Shown: positions 55,491 to 64,000 of the stretch, in pieces
Numbering within the stretch: position 1 is the stretch's first letter
Layout: every line of letters begins with the position of its first letter
Source: Pseudomonadota bacterium
GTDB taxonomy: Bacteria; Pseudomonadota; Gammaproteobacteria; Burkholderiales; JABEVD01
Reading direction: 5' to 3'
NCBI GenBank assembly: GCA_021802545.1
Contig: JAJZRS010000001.1
Span: 156,822-220,821 of the forward strand
DNA: 64,000 nucleotides
Program-made: the position numbers and the translations under genes
The notes under the pieces: generated by a model
The model's database searches: none
What the model was told of the DNA's origin: nothing
The model's input: only the letters and a program-made list of their open reading frames with translations

Positions 55491-55887
55491 AACAAAGTTC
55501 CGCAAACAGCACAAGGGCAGGAATACCGGCCTTGCAACGCGGGGAAACAAGGTATCCTTCGGCGAGTTCGGCCTGAAAGCCGTTGAGCGCGGCCGCCTGA
55601 CGGCCCGTCAAATCGAGGCTGCTCGTCGCGCCATGACGCGTCACATCAAGCGCGGCGGACGGATCTGGATCAGGATCTTTCCTGACAAGCCGATTTCCAA
55701 GAAGCCTGCCGAGGTCCGCATGGGTAACGGCAAGGGAAGTCCGGAGTACTGGGTCGCTGAGATCCAGCCGGGCAAGATGCTGTATGAAATGGAAGGCGTT
55801 GACGAGTCGATCGCCAGAGAGGCTTTCAAGCTTGCGGCCGCCAAGTTACCGATTTCCACGACTTTCGTCGTTCGCCAGGTAGGATAA
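55474..55887 (+). CDS. rplP: 50S ribosomal protein L16
   Basis: A 137-aa A-site protein ([17 protein letters not shown], the [20 protein letters not shown] segment with the arginine hydroxylated by YcfD/RoxA in some bacteria, [13 protein letters not shown]). Translation is coupled by overlap with rpsC. Confidence 0.99.
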   Translation: MLQPSRTKFRKQHKGRNTGLATRGNKVSFGEFGLKAVERGRLTARQIEAARRAMTRHIKRGGRIWIRIFPDKPISKKPAEVRMGNGKGSPEYWVAEIQPGKMLYEMEGVDESIAREAFKLAAAKLPISTTFVVRQVG

Positions 55888-55890
55888 GCC

Positions 55891-56076
55891 ATGAAAGCAA
55901 ATGAATTGAGGCAGAAAGACAGCGAGGCACTGAAGGACGAGCTGCTCGATCTTCTTAAGGCGCAGTTCAGCCTGCGCATGCAGCATTCGACCCAGCAGCT
56001 CGCCAATTACAGCCAGATGAAGAAAGTGCGTCGCGACATCGCTCGCGTCAGGACCGTCATGAGAGAAAAGTCATGA
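55891..56076 (+). CDS. rpmC: 50S ribosomal protein L29
   Basis: A 61-aa two-helix protein at the tunnel exit ([37 protein letters not shown]). It overlaps rpsQ by ATGA. Confidence 0.98.
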   Translation: MKANELRQKDSEALKDELLDLLKAQFSLRMQHSTQQLANYSQMKKVRRDIARVRTVMREKS

Positions 56077-56339
56077 GTGATATCAATAGCTTGAAAAGAA
56101 CGCTGACCGGTTCTGTGGTCAGCGACAAGATGGACAAGACAGTGACCGTGCTGGTCGAGCGCAGGGTCAAGCATCCCTTGTATGGCAAGATCGTCAAGCG
56201 CAGCAAGAAGTACCATGCGCATGACGAAAACAACGAGTTCCATATGGGCGATGTCGTCGTGATCGAAGAATGCAGCCCGTATTCGAGAACGAAGAGCTGG
56301 CGTGTCGCCAAGCTCGTCGAAAAGGCGCGTACGGTCTAA
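56073..56339 (+). CDS. rpsQ: 30S ribosomal protein S17
   Basis: An 88-aa 16S-binding protein ([50 protein letters not shown]). Last gene before the spc promoter. Confidence 0.99.
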   Translation: MSDINSLKRTLTGSVVSDKMDKTVTVLVERRVKHPLYGKIVKRSKKYHAHDENNEFHMGDVVVIEECSPYSRTKSWRVAKLVEKARTV

Positions 56340-56341
56340 GC

Positions 56342-56370
56342 TTGCAATGCTCGGGGAATCGCGCTAGAAT
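56342..56370 (+). promoter_or_regulatory. Sigma-70 promoter of the spc operon
   Basis: TTGCAA (-35, 56342-56347), 17-bp spacer and TAGAAT (-10, 56365-56370) in the 135-bp gap after rpsQ. The position equals that of the E. coli spc promoter ahead of rplN. The remaining leader of about 95 bases shows no clear terminator. Confidence 0.8.
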
Positions 56371-56474
56371 TCCCCTCTTTTGTGTAGAGCCTATAAGGCT
56401 GCCTGACCCGGACGGGATCCAATACTGGTCGACAAAGCGGCTTGAGCCGTGGTCGGGATAAGTTGGAGTAGAAA

Positions 56475-56843
56475 ATGATACAAATGCAATCGAGGCTCGA
56501 TGTGGCCGACAACACTGGCGCTCGCTCAGTGATGTGCATCAAGGTGGTAGGCGGTTCCAAGCGCCGTTATGCTGGAATCGGCGACATCATCAAGGTGAGC
56601 ATCAAGGAAGCCGCGCCGCGTGGCCGCGTCAAGAAGGGCGAGGTCTACAATGCTGTCGTGGTCAGAACGGCGAGCGGCGTACGTCGCCAGGACGGGTCCT
56701 TGATCCGCTTCGACAAGAATGCCGCAGTGCTCTTGAACAACAAGCTCGAGCCGATCGGAACGCGTATTTTCGGCCCCGTGACACGTGAGCTCAGGACAGA
56801 GCGTTTCATGAAGATCGTGTCGCTCGCGCCCGAAGTGCTTTGA
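56475..56843 (+). CDS. rplN: 50S ribosomal protein L14
   Basis: A 122-aa inter-subunit bridge protein ([46 protein letters not shown]). First gene of the spc operon. Confidence 0.99.
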   Translation: MIQMQSRLDVADNTGARSVMCIKVVGGSKRRYAGIGDIIKVSIKEAAPRGRVKKGEVYNAVVVRTASGVRRQDGSLIRFDKNAAVLLNNKLEPIGTRIFGPVTRELRTERFMKIVSLAPEVL

Positions 56844-56857
56844 GCTAAGGAGATAAA

Positions 56858-57175
56858 ATGCGCAAGATCAGAAAGAGCGACGACGTGATCGTCATCGCTG
56901 GCAAGGACAAGGGCAAGCGCGGTGCAGTGCTGCGCGTGGTGGACGATGAGCATATCGTCGTGACCGGCGTAAACCAGGTCAAGAAGCACAAGCGTCCCAA
57001 TCCGGCCAAGGGAGATCAGGGCGGGATCGTCGAAAAGGAGATGCCCATCCATGTTTCCAATATCGCGATCTACAACCCGGCAACCAAGGCGGCTGACAGG
57101 GTGGGTGTCAAGATGCTGGAAGACGGGCGCAGGGTGCGCTATTACAAATCGAACGGCGAAGTGATCGGAGCATAA
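56858..57175 (+). CDS. rplX: 50S ribosomal protein L24
   Basis: A 105-aa KOW-fold assembly protein ([47 protein letters not shown]). Confidence 0.99.
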   Translation: MRKIRKSDDVIVIAGKDKGKRGAVLRVVDDEHIVVTGVNQVKKHKRPNPAKGDQGGIVEKEMPIHVSNIAIYNPATKAADRVGVKMLEDGRRVRYYKSNGEVIGA

Positions 57176-57176
57176 C

Positions 57177-57716
57177 ATGGCCCGCTTGAAAGAATTTTAC
57201 AGGGAAAAGGTCGTAGCCCAGTTGACTGAACAGTTCGGCTACAAGTCGGTCATGGAAGTGCCCAAGATCGAAAAAATCACTCTGAACATGGGTGTCGGGG
57301 AAGCGGTTGCCGACAAGAAAGTGATGGATTTTGCTGTCGGCGATCTTCAGAAGATTGCAGGGCAAAAGCCGGTCGTGACGAAGGCGAGAAAGTCGATCGC
57401 GGGTTTCAAGATTCGTGAAGGCTATCCCGTCGGCTGCAAGGTGACGCTGCGCAACGTCAGGATGTACGAGTTCCTGGATCGCCTGGTCTCGATCGCAATT
57501 CCCAGGATACGCGACTTCCGCGGCATTTCCGGAAAATCCTTCGATGGCCGTGGAAACTTCAACATGGGCGTCAAGGAACAGATTATCTTCCCGGAAATCG
57601 AATACGACAAGATCGATGCGCTGCGTGGCATGAACATCACGATCACCACCACGGCGAAGACAGACGAAGAGGCGCGCGCGCTGCTTGCGGCCTTCAAATT
57701 TCCATTCAAGAATTGA
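57177..57716 (+). CDS. rplE: 50S ribosomal protein L5
   Basis: A 179-aa 5S rRNA-binding protein ([58 protein letters not shown]). Confidence 0.99.
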   Translation: MARLKEFYREKVVAQLTEQFGYKSVMEVPKIEKITLNMGVGEAVADKKVMDFAVGDLQKIAGQKPVVTKARKSIAGFKIREGYPVGCKVTLRNVRMYEFLDRLVSIAIPRIRDFRGISGKSFDGRGNFNMGVKEQIIFPEIEYDKIDALRGMNITITTTAKTDEEARALLAAFKFPFKN

Positions 57717-57724
57717 GGTAGGCG

Positions 57725-58030
57725 ATGGCCAAAATAGCTTTGATCAACCGCGAACAGAAGCGCCGTGACATGGTGGCGAAATACGCAGCCAAGCGCGCTG
57801 AATTGAATGCGATCATCAAGAATGTGTCTCTCAGCGAGGATGAGCGGCATGCTGCGCGCCTGGCCCTCCAGGCTTTGCCGAGGAATTCCAGTCCCGTGAG
57901 GCAGCGCAATCGTTGTGCATTGACCGGACGCGGCCGCGGCGTTTACAGGAAGTTCGGTTTGGGAAGGATCAAGCTGCGTGAAACCATCATGCGTGGCGAA
58001 GTTCCTGGCGTAGTCAAGGCGAGCTGGTAG
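57725..58030 (+). CDS. rpsN: 30S ribosomal protein S14
   Basis: A 101-aa long-form S14 without the zinc CxxC pairs ([41 protein letters not shown]). Zinc-independent type. Confidence 0.99.
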   Translation: MAKIALINREQKRRDMVAKYAAKRAELNAIIKNVSLSEDERHAARLALQALPRNSSPVRQRNRCALTGRGRGVYRKFGLGRIKLRETIMRGEVPGVVKASW

Positions 58031-58043
58031 GAGAATATCAAAG

Positions 58044-58436
58044 ATGAGTATGAGCGATCCCATTTCCGACATGCTGACGCGCATCAGGAATGCGCAGATG
58101 GCGGAAAAGCAGTCGGTTTCCATTCCTTCTTCGAAGCTCAAGGTGTCGATCGCCAAGGTGCTGCTCGACGAAGGCTATATCGGAGACTACAAGGTTGTCG
58201 GTGAGGCCAAGCCCACCCTGGAAATCGAGTTGAAATATTATGCCGGACGTCCTGTGATCGAGAAGATCGAGCGCGTGAGCCGCCCCGGACTGCGCACCTA
58301 CAAGGGCTGCGCCGACATTCCGAGCGTGATGAACGGTCTCGGCGTTGCGATCGTTTCGACCTCGAAGGGCGTGATGACGGACCGCAAGGCGAAGGCCAGC
58401 GGAGTTGGCGGCGAAGTGCTGTGCATAGTTGCTTAA
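58044..58436 (+). CDS. rpsH: 30S ribosomal protein S8
   Basis: A 130-aa protein ([46 protein letters not shown]). S8 is the spc-operon repressor in E. coli, binding near rplE. ATG at 58044 is better spaced from GGAGA than the one at 58050. Confidence 0.99.
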   Translation: MSMSDPISDMLTRIRNAQMAEKQSVSIPSSKLKVSIAKVLLDEGYIGDYKVVGEAKPTLEIELKYYAGRPVIEKIERVSRPGLRTYKGCADIPSVMNGLGVAIVSTSKGVMTDRKAKASGVGGEVLCIVA

Positions 58437-58445
58437 GGAAGAAAC

Positions 58446-58979
58446 ATGTCTCGAGTTGCTAAAAATCCGGTGGTCGTGCCGAAAAACGTCGAAGTTTCCC
58501 TCGCGGCTGGGAATATCTCGGTGAAGGGCCCGTTGGGCACCCTTTCCCAGAGCTATCCCGACTATGTTTCAGTCGAATCCGATGGCGACAACCTGCTTTG
58601 CAAGGCGGCCAATGATTCGGCTCAATCGCACGCGATGTCGGGCACATTGCGCGCCCTGGTGGCCAATATGGTGAAGGGTGTGTCAAGCGGATTCGAGAAG
58701 AAGCTGACCCTGGTCGGCGTGGGCTACCGTGCCCAGGCTGCAGGCGACGTTCTGAATCTCACGCTGGGCTTCTCTCACCCCGTTGCATACAAGATGCCGG
58801 AAGGTGTGAAGGTTGAAACGCCGACACAGACGGAAATCGTGATCAAGGGTGCCGACAAGCAGAAGGTCGGCCAGGTTGCCGCTGAAATCCGCGCTTACCG
58901 CAGCCCCGAGCCTTACAAGGGCAAGGGCGTGCGCTATGCGGACGAAGTGGTGATTCTCAAGGAAACCAAGAAGAAGTAA
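58446..58979 (+). CDS. rplF: 50S ribosomal protein L6
   Basis: A 177-aa protein near the sarcin-ricin loop ([59 protein letters not shown]). Confidence 0.99.
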   Translation: MSRVAKNPVVVPKNVEVSLAAGNISVKGPLGTLSQSYPDYVSVESDGDNLLCKAANDSAQSHAMSGTLRALVANMVKGVSSGFEKKLTLVGVGYRAQAAGDVLNLTLGFSHPVAYKMPEGVKVETPTQTEIVIKGADKQKVGQVAAEIRAYRSPEPYKGKGVRYADEVVILKETKKK

Positions 58980-58997
58980 TTCGCTAAGGACTGGAAC

Positions 58998-59351
58998 ATG
59001 ATCAACTTTGACGCGCGTCAGCGCAGAGCACGCAAAACCCGTGCCAAAATTGCTGAGCAAAGGGCGATCCGCCTGTCGATCCACAGGAGCAATTCGCACA
59101 TCTATGCACAGATTATCGATGCGAACGGCGACAAGGTTCTGGCCAGCGCATCGACCCTCGAACCCGAGGTGCGCAAGGATCTGAAGAACGGCGGGAATGT
59201 TGCTGCCGCGGCGCTTGTTGGAAAGCGCATCGCCGAAAAGGCGAAACAGGCAGGTATCGAAACGGTTGCCTTCGACCGTTCCGGATTTAAGTATCACGGC
59301 CGCATCAAGGCGCTGGCTGAAGCGGCGCGCGAGAACGGTCTCGTGTTTTAA
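58998..59351 (+). CDS. rplR: 50S ribosomal protein L18
   Basis: A 117-aa 5S rRNA-binding protein ([54 protein letters not shown]). Confidence 0.99.
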   Translation: MINFDARQRRARKTRAKIAEQRAIRLSIHRSNSHIYAQIIDANGDKVLASASTLEPEVRKDLKNGGNVAAAALVGKRIAEKAKQAGIETVAFDRSGFKYHGRIKALAEAARENGLVF

Positions 59352-59365
59352 TCGGGGTTTAGACA

Positions 59366-59890
59366 ATGGCGAAAATGCAGGCTAAGGTACAGCAGACCGA
59401 GGAACGCAACGACGGTCTCAGGGAAAAGATGATCAGCGTCAATCGCGTGACCAAAGTGGTGAAGGGTGGCCGTATCCTCGGCTTCGCTGCACTCACGGTG
59501 GTCGGCGATGGTGACGGCGGCGTGGGAATGGGCAAAGGCAAGTCCCGCGAAGTGCCGGTCGCTGTTCAGAAGGCGATGGATGAAGCGCGCCGCAAGATGG
59601 TGAAGATCGATCTCAAGAACGGCACGCTGCACCACGCCGTCATCGGTCGCCATGGAGCAGCCAAGGTTTACATGCAACCCGCATCCGAAGGTACCGGCAT
59701 CATCGCTGGCGGCCCGATGCGCGCCATATTCGAAGTGATGGGCGTGACCAACGTGTTGGCAAAATGCATCGGTTCGACCAATCCTTACAATATGGTGAGG
59801 GCGACCCTGAACGGTTTGTTGGCGATGAATTCGCCTTCCGATATCGCTGCAAAGCGCGGCAAGAGCGTCGAAGAGATTCTGGGGCAATAA
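59366..59890 (+). CDS. rpsE: 30S ribosomal protein S5
   Basis: A 174-aa mRNA-entry protein ([58 protein letters not shown]). Spectinomycin-loop residues VTKVVKGG look wild type. Confidence 0.99.
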   Translation: MAKMQAKVQQTEERNDGLREKMISVNRVTKVVKGGRILGFAALTVVGDGDGGVGMGKGKSREVPVAVQKAMDEARRKMVKIDLKNGTLHHAVIGRHGAAKVYMQPASEGTGIIAGGPMRAIFEVMGVTNVLAKCIGSTNPYNMVRATLNGLLAMNSPSDIAAKRGKSVEEILGQ

Positions 59891-59892
59891 TC

Positions 59893-60093
59893 ATGGCAAA
59901 GGCTAAGAAGGCGGAACCCAAAAAGATCAGCGTCACGCTGGTCAGGAGCCTGATCGGAACCAAGGAGTCGCATCGCGCCACCGTGCGCGGACTCGGTTTG
60001 CGCAGGATGAATCATACCGTTGTTGTCGAAGATACGCCCGCAGTGCGCGGCATGATCGACAAGGTGAGTTATCTTTTGAAGTGCGAGGCATAA
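59893..60093 (+). CDS. rpmD: 50S ribosomal protein L30
   Basis: A 66-aa protein ([42 protein letters not shown]). ATG at 59893, two bases after the rpsE stop. Confidence 0.98.
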   Translation: MAKAKKAEPKKISVTLVRSLIGTKESHRATVRGLGLRRMNHTVVVEDTPAVRGMIDKVSYLLKCEA

Positions 60094-60094
60094 G

Positions 60095-60529
60095 ATGCGA
60101 TTGAACGACATCAAACCCGCCGAGGGCGCGAAGCATGCGAAGCGCAGGGTAGGGCGTGGCATAGGCTGTGGGCTTGGCAAGACTGCGGGTCGCGGCCACA
60201 AAGGACAGAAATCCCGCTCGGGAGGATTCCACAAGGTCGGCTTCGAAGGCGGGCAGATGCCGCTGCAAAGGCGCCTTCCAAAGCGCGGATTCGTTTCCCT
60301 GACGGCAGGCTCGACTGCCGAAGTGAGACTGTCAGACCTGGAAAGGCTTCCGGTGGATGCGGTCGATCTGCTCGTTCTCAAGCAGTCGGGAGTGATCCCG
60401 CACGACGCGCTTTCGGCGAAAGTCATCCTGAAGGGTGAAATCAAGAAAGCAGTGAAGCTCCAGGGTGTTGCTGCAACCCGTGGCGCGAAGGCGGCCATCG
60501 AGGCTGCCGGCGGATCGGTCGAGGGCTGA
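60095..60529 (+). CDS. rplO: 50S ribosomal protein L15
   Basis: A 144-aa protein ([44 protein letters not shown]). Its 3' end carries the Shine-Dalgarno for secY. Confidence 0.99.
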   Translation: MRLNDIKPAEGAKHAKRRVGRGIGCGLGKTAGRGHKGQKSRSGGFHKVGFEGGQMPLQRRLPKRGFVSLTAGSTAEVRLSDLERLPVDAVDLLVLKQSGVIPHDALSAKVILKGEIKKAVKLQGVAATRGAKAAIEAAGGSVEG

Positions 60530-60530
60530 T

Positions 60531-61838
60531 TTGGCGAATTTCGGGCAAGCTTCATCCGGAAAGTACGGCGACCTCAACAAGCGCCTGATTTTCCTGCTGG
60601 GAGCATTGATCGTCTACCGGATCGGGGCGCACATTCCCGTTCCAGGGATAGACGCGAACGTGCTCGCCGATCTTTTCAAGAATCAGCAGGGCGGCATCAT
60701 CGGCATGTTCAACATGTTCTCGGGCGGTGCGTTGCGTCGATTCACGATCTTCGCGCTCGGCATCATGCCCTACATTTCGGCCTCCATCATCCTGCAGCTC
60801 GGCGCGGTGGTGATACCTCAGCTCGAGCAGCTGAAGAAGGAAGGGGAATCTGGACGCAAGAAGATCACCCAGTACACGCGTTATGCCACGCTTGGACTCG
60901 CCGTTTTCCAGTCGGTCGGCATTTCGATCGCGCTGGAAGCTCAGCCCGGACTCGTCCCTGACCCTGGGTTCTTGTTCAGGATGACGACGGTGATCACCCT
61001 GGTGACAGGTACCATGTTCCTGATGTGGCTCGGCGAGCAGATTACAGAACGCGGGATCGGGAACGGCATTTCGATGATCATCTTCAGCGGTATCGCGGCC
61101 GGACTTCCGCACGCGATCGGCGGTACGCTGGAACTGGCCAGGACGGGCGCATTCTCCATTCCCATGGTGCTGTTGCTTCTGGCTGGCGTGATCGCAGTGA
61201 CCGGGCTCGTCGTCTTCGTCGAACGCGGCCAGAGGAAGATACTGGTGAACTACGCGAAGAGGCAGGTGGGCAGGAAGGTCTATGGCGGGCAGAGCTCGCA
61301 TCTTCCCCTGAAGCTGAACATGTCGGGCGTGATCCCGCCGATCTTCGCTTCGTCGATCATTCTTTTCCCCGCAACCGTTGCGGGATGGTTCGGCAGCCAC
61401 AAATCGCTTTCCTGGCTGACCGACATCAAGGATGCATTGTCGCCCGGGCAGCCGATCTATGTGATCTGCTATGCGGCCGCGATCGTATTTTTCTGCTTCT
61501 TCTACACGGCGCTCGTCTTCAATCCGAAGGAGACCGCTGACAACCTGAAGAAGAGCGGGGCTTTCGTGCCTGGAATCAGGCCTGGAGAACAGACCGCGCG
61601 GTATATCGAGCGCATCATGATGAGGCTGACGCTGATCGGGGCGTTCTACATCACGCTGGTTTGCCTGCTTCCGGAGTTTCTGATCGTGAAGTGGAACGTG
61701 CCTTTCTATTTCGGCGGCACATCGCTTCTGATTATCGTTGTCGTGACGATGGATTTCATGGCGCAGGTTCAGGCCTACATGATGTCCAACCAGTATGAAA
61801 GCCTCTTGAAAAAGGCCAATTTCAAGGGCGGCGTCTGA
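60531..61838 (+). CDS. secY: Preprotein translocase channel SecY
   Basis: A 435-aa ten-span channel: [23 protein letters not shown], the [23 protein letters not shown] plug/TM2 region, [12 protein letters not shown] and [16 protein letters not shown]. The start is a TTG at 60531 with GAGGG (60521-60525) inside rplO; it gives the expected N-terminus [14 protein letters not shown]. The rare start may tune SecY to ribosomal protein output. Confidence 0.97.
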   Translation: MANFGQASSGKYGDLNKRLIFLLGALIVYRIGAHIPVPGIDANVLADLFKNQQGGIIGMFNMFSGGALRRFTIFALGIMPYISASIILQLGAVVIPQLEQLKKEGESGRKKITQYTRYATLGLAVFQSVGISIALEAQPGLVPDPGFLFRMTTVITLVTGTMFLMWLGEQITERGIGNGISMIIFSGIAAGLPHAIGGTLELARTGAFSIPMVLLLLAGVIAVTGLVVFVERGQRKILVNYAKRQVGRKVYGGQSSHLPLKLNMSGVIPPIFASSIILFPATVAGWFGSHKSLSWLTDIKDALSPGQPIYVICYAAAIVFFCFFYTALVFNPKETADNLKKSGAFVPGIRPGEQTARYIERIMMRLTLIGAFYITLVCLLPEFLIVKWNVPFYFGGTSLLIIVVVTMDFMAQVQAYMMSNQYESLLKKANFKGGV

Positions 61839-62056
61839 TGGCGAAGGAAGAAACGATTCAGATGCAGGGGGAGATCCTCGAGACACTCCCGAATGCGACC
61901 TTTCGCGTGAAGCTTGAAAATGGCCATGTGGTGCTGGGACACATTTCAGGAAAGATGAGGATGCATTACATCCGCATTCTGCCGGGTGACAAGGTCACTT
62001 GCGAAATGACCCCATACGATTTGAGTCGCGTGAGAATTACGTTTAGAGCGAAGTAA
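61838..62056 (+). CDS. infA: Translation initiation factor IF-1
   Basis: A 72-aa S1-fold protein ([39 protein letters not shown]). Its ATG shares one base with the secY stop. infA within the spc cluster is usual in betaproteobacteria. Confidence 0.99.
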   Translation: MAKEETIQMQGEILETLPNATFRVKLENGHVVLGHISGKMRMHYIRILPGDKVTCEMTPYDLSRVRITFRAK

Positions 62057-62068
62057 CAGGAGAAGAAA

Positions 62069-62182
62069 ATGAGAGTTCAGGCTTCGGTGAAAAAGATTTG
62101 CCGCAATTGCAAGATCATCCGCAGAAACCGCATTGTGCGCGTCATCTGCACCGATCGCAGGCACAAGCAGCGTCAGGGCTGA
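62069..62182 (+). CDS. rpmJ: 50S ribosomal protein L36
   Basis: A 37-aa protein read directly from the DNA: begins [19 protein letters not shown] and ends RHKQRQG. It has the zinc ligands Cys11, Cys14, Cys27 and His32 (C+ form). AGGAG lies upstream. Confidence 0.97.
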   Translation: MRVQASVKKICRNCKIIRRNRIVRVICTDRRHKQRQG

Positions 62183-62212
62183 TTGAGTTCAGGCTGGCAT
62201 TGGTGTTATAAT
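62183..62212 (+). promoter_or_regulatory. Sigma-70 promoter of the alpha operon
   Basis: TTGAGT (62183-62188), 18-bp spacer, then TATAAT (62207-62212) with a TG one base upstream (extended -10). It lies directly after the rpmJ stop and about 30 bases before rpsM. Confidence 0.75.
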
Positions 62213-62240
62213 TATTAATTTTTCTGGATTGGAGCGATGA

Positions 62241-62594
62241 ATGGCCCGGATAGCTGGGGTTAACATTCCGAATCATCAGCACGCAGAGGTCGCGCTGACC
62301 GCGATCTACGGTGTGGGTAGAGCCCGTGCGCGTGAAATTTGCGTTGCCGCGGGAGTCGAAACCTCGGCAAAGATCAAGGACCTGACCGAGGCTGAAGTGG
62401 AGAAGCTGCGCGAAAAGGTGGCTCAATACACGGTCGAAGGCGACCTGAGGCGCGAGATTTCCATGAACATCAAGCGTCTGATGGATCTGGGCTGCTACCG
62501 CGGTCTGCGTCACAGGCGCGGTCTTCCCGTTAGAGGGCAACGTACCCGTACCAATGCCAGAACCCGCAAGGGTCCGCGCAAATCGGCGCGCTAA
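62241..62594 (+). CDS. rpsM: 30S ribosomal protein S13
   Basis: A 117-aa head protein ([46 protein letters not shown] at its C-terminal tail). First gene of the alpha operon. Confidence 0.99.
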   Translation: MARIAGVNIPNHQHAEVALTAIYGVGRARAREICVAAGVETSAKIKDLTEAEVEKLREKVAQYTVEGDLRREISMNIKRLMDLGCYRGLRHRRGLPVRGQRTRTNARTRKGPRKSAR

Positions 62595-62613
62595 ACATCA
62601 TTAGGGAATTGCT

Positions 62614-63003
62614 ATGGCAAAGACGAATACCAGGGTGCGCAAGAAGGTCAAGAAGAATGTCTCGGAAGGCATTGCGCATATCCACGCTTCTTTCAACAAC
62701 ACCATCGTGACGATCACCGATCGCCAGGGTAATGCGCTTTCCTGGGCGACCTCGGGAAGCGGCGGTTTCAAGGGCTCGAGGAAGAGCACGCCGTTCGCAG
62801 CTCAGGTCGCGGCAGAAGCTGCCGGCAAGGTGGCTCAGGAGTACGGGGTGAAGAATCTGGAAGTGCGCATCAAGGGGCCCGGCCCCGGGCGCGAGTCCGC
62901 TGTGCGCGCACTAAATTCTGCTGGGTTCAAGATCACCAGCATTTCGGACGTGACCCCCATTCCTCACAACGGCTGCCGTCCGCCCAAGAAGCGCCGTATT
63001 TAA
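62614..63003 (+). CDS. rpsK: 30S ribosomal protein S11
   Basis: A 129-aa platform protein ([55 protein letters not shown]). Confidence 0.99.
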   Translation: MAKTNTRVRKKVKKNVSEGIAHIHASFNNTIVTITDRQGNALSWATSGSGGFKGSRKSTPFAAQVAAEAAGKVAQEYGVKNLEVRIKGPGPGRESAVRALNSAGFKITSISDVTPIPHNGCRPPKKRRI

Positions 63004-63018
63004 TTCAGGAGTCAGACT

Positions 63019-63645
63019 GTGGCTAGAAATCTCGATGCAAAATGCCGCCAGTGCCGGCGTGAAGGGGAAAAGCTCTTCCTGAAAGGGGAGAAGTGCTTTT
63101 CCGACAAGTGCGCCATTGAGCGCAGGAATTATGCGCCTGGCCAACACGGTCAGAAGAAGGGCCGTCTTTCGGACTACGGCGTGCAGTTGCGCGCCAAGCA
63201 GAAGCTGCGCCGCATCTATGGCGTGCTCGAAGGGCAGTTCCGTCTTTCCTACAAGGAAGCTGAAAGAAAGCGCGGCATCACCGGCGAAAATCTGCTCCAG
63301 CTGCTCGAATGCCGACTGGACAATGTCGCCTACAGAATGGGCTTCGGCATCTCCAGGAACGAGGCACGTCAGGTCGTGCGTCACAACGGCGTCCTGGTGA
63401 ACGGGAAAAGGGTCAACATTCCTTCCTACCAAGTGAAGCCTGGCGATACGGTCGAAGTGGCTGAAGGCGCCAAGCAGCATCTCAGGATCAAGGCATCCGT
63501 CGAGGCTGCGGAACAGCGCGGCTTCCCCGAATGGGTCGATGTGGACGCCAAGGCAATGAAGGGCGTGTTCAAGGCCAAGCCGCAGCGCGCCGAGTTGCCT
63601 TCGACCATCAATGAGAATCTTGTTGTCGAGTTGTATTCCAAGTAA
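63019..63645 (+). CDS. rpsD: 30S ribosomal protein S4
   Basis: A 208-aa 16S assembly protein, with GTG start preceded by AGGAG. The N-terminus keeps four cysteines (Cys9, Cys12, Cys26, Cys31), a zinc-binding C+ S4, unlike the cysteine-poor E. coli form. Then [16 protein letters not shown] and the S4 RNA-binding domain ([20 protein letters not shown]). S4 is the alpha-operon repressor in E. coli. Confidence 0.98.
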   Translation: MARNLDAKCRQCRREGEKLFLKGEKCFSDKCAIERRNYAPGQHGQKKGRLSDYGVQLRAKQKLRRIYGVLEGQFRLSYKEAERKRGITGENLLQLLECRLDNVAYRMGFGISRNEARQVVRHNGVLVNGKRVNIPSYQVKPGDTVEVAEGAKQHLRIKASVEAAEQRGFPEWVDVDAKAMKGVFKAKPQRAELPSTINENLVVELYSK

Positions 63646-63668
63646 TTCGCAACCGAGGGAATCCTGAT

Positions 63669-64000
63669 ATGCAAAGCAGTACTCTTCTTAAGCCGCGTAT
63701 TATCGAGGTCGAAACATTGGCGCCTTCGCACGCGAAGGTTGTCATGGAACCTTTCGAGCGCGGTTACGGCCATACGCTTGGCAATGCGCTGCGCCGCATC
63801 CTGCTTTCTTCGATGACGGGCTATGCCCCCACCGAAGTGCAGATCAGCGGTGTGCTCCATGAATATTCCAGCCTTGACGGCGTTCAGGAGGATGTCGTCG
63901 ACATTCTGCTCAACCTCAAGGGCATCGTGCTCAAGCTGCACAACAGAGACGAGGCTTTCCTCTCCCTGAAGAAGGAAGGAGAAGGCAAGGTCACCGCAGG
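63669..64000 (+). CDS. rpoA: RNA polymerase alpha subunit (5' part)
   Basis: The first 110 codons are inside the window. N-terminal domain features: [40 protein letters not shown] (the dimer interface helix) and [13 protein letters not shown]. The gene continues beyond base 64000; rplQ would be expected next. Confidence 0.98.
   Translation, partial: MQSSTLLKPRIIEVETLAPSHAKVVMEPFERGYGHTLGNALRRILLSSMTGYAPTEVQISGVLHEYSSLDGVQEDVVDILLNLKGIVLKLHNRDEAFLSLKKEGEGKVTA

Overview
The window is a contiguous piece of a betaproteobacterial chromosome. The gene order, a beta-type str-S10-spc-alpha ribosomal cluster, E. coli-like tufB-type tRNA/tuf/secE linkage and protein sequences suggest a member of the Nitrosomonadales (Gallionella/Thiobacillus/Sulfuricella-like); the genus cannot be fixed by reading alone. 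It is gene-dense: no stretch longer than about 200 bases lacks a gene, and the longest gaps (29630-29812, 37344-37536, 38491-38662) each hold regulatory-looking structure. No CRISPR array, insertion sequence, prophage or integron was seen.

Region 1 (1-8812): the 3' end of a PII gene; a Met/Lys-rich exported peptide and a DipZ-like CcdA-thioredoxin protein, divergent from an ECF sigma factor with its NrsF-type anti-sigma; the classic tesA / ybbA-ybbP divergent pair with overlapping start codons; a soluble CZB-domain chemoreceptor; and an Smr protein. Region 2 (8809-17900): trxB, then ftsK-lolA-rarA, a convergent pair (63-aa secreted protein and pal), serS, mltF and tRNA-Ser(CGA). This follows the E. 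coli trxB-lrp-ftsK-lolA-rarA-serS order without lrp and with a pal insertion.

Region 3 (18022-33511) is the accessory and signalling part: a large DUF748/AsmA-like protein; a protein with two tandem sensory repeats and a C-terminal CheW domain, preceded by a consensus sigma-54 promoter and an NtrC-type enhancer site; the glgP-xfp-ackA operon, which can turn glycogen into acetyl phosphate, acetate and ATP through a phosphoketolase bypass; a membrane GAF-GGDEF-EAL protein; and a DUF3391-like plus HDOD pair.

Region 4 (33598-64000) is the translation and transcription super-cluster: tRNA-Tyr, tRNA-Gly, tRNA-Thr, tuf, tRNA-Trp, secE, nusG, rplKAJL, rpoBC, rpsL, rpsG, fusA, a second tuf, the S10 operon, the spc operon with secY, infA and rpmJ, and the alpha operon running into a truncated rpoA. 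The two tuf copies are identical over 1205 bp. Sigma-70 promoters are visible before tRNA-Ser, tRNA-Tyr, rpsL, rplN and rpsM, matching the usual operon borders, and attenuator-like hairpins sit before rplJ, rpoB, rpsL and rplC.

The strongest candidates for new biology are the NtrC/sigma-54-controlled dual-sensor CheW protein (20978-23742) and the ECF/NrsF-DipZ-MXKDX-like peptide module (280-3459). The rest is mostly conserved housekeeping.
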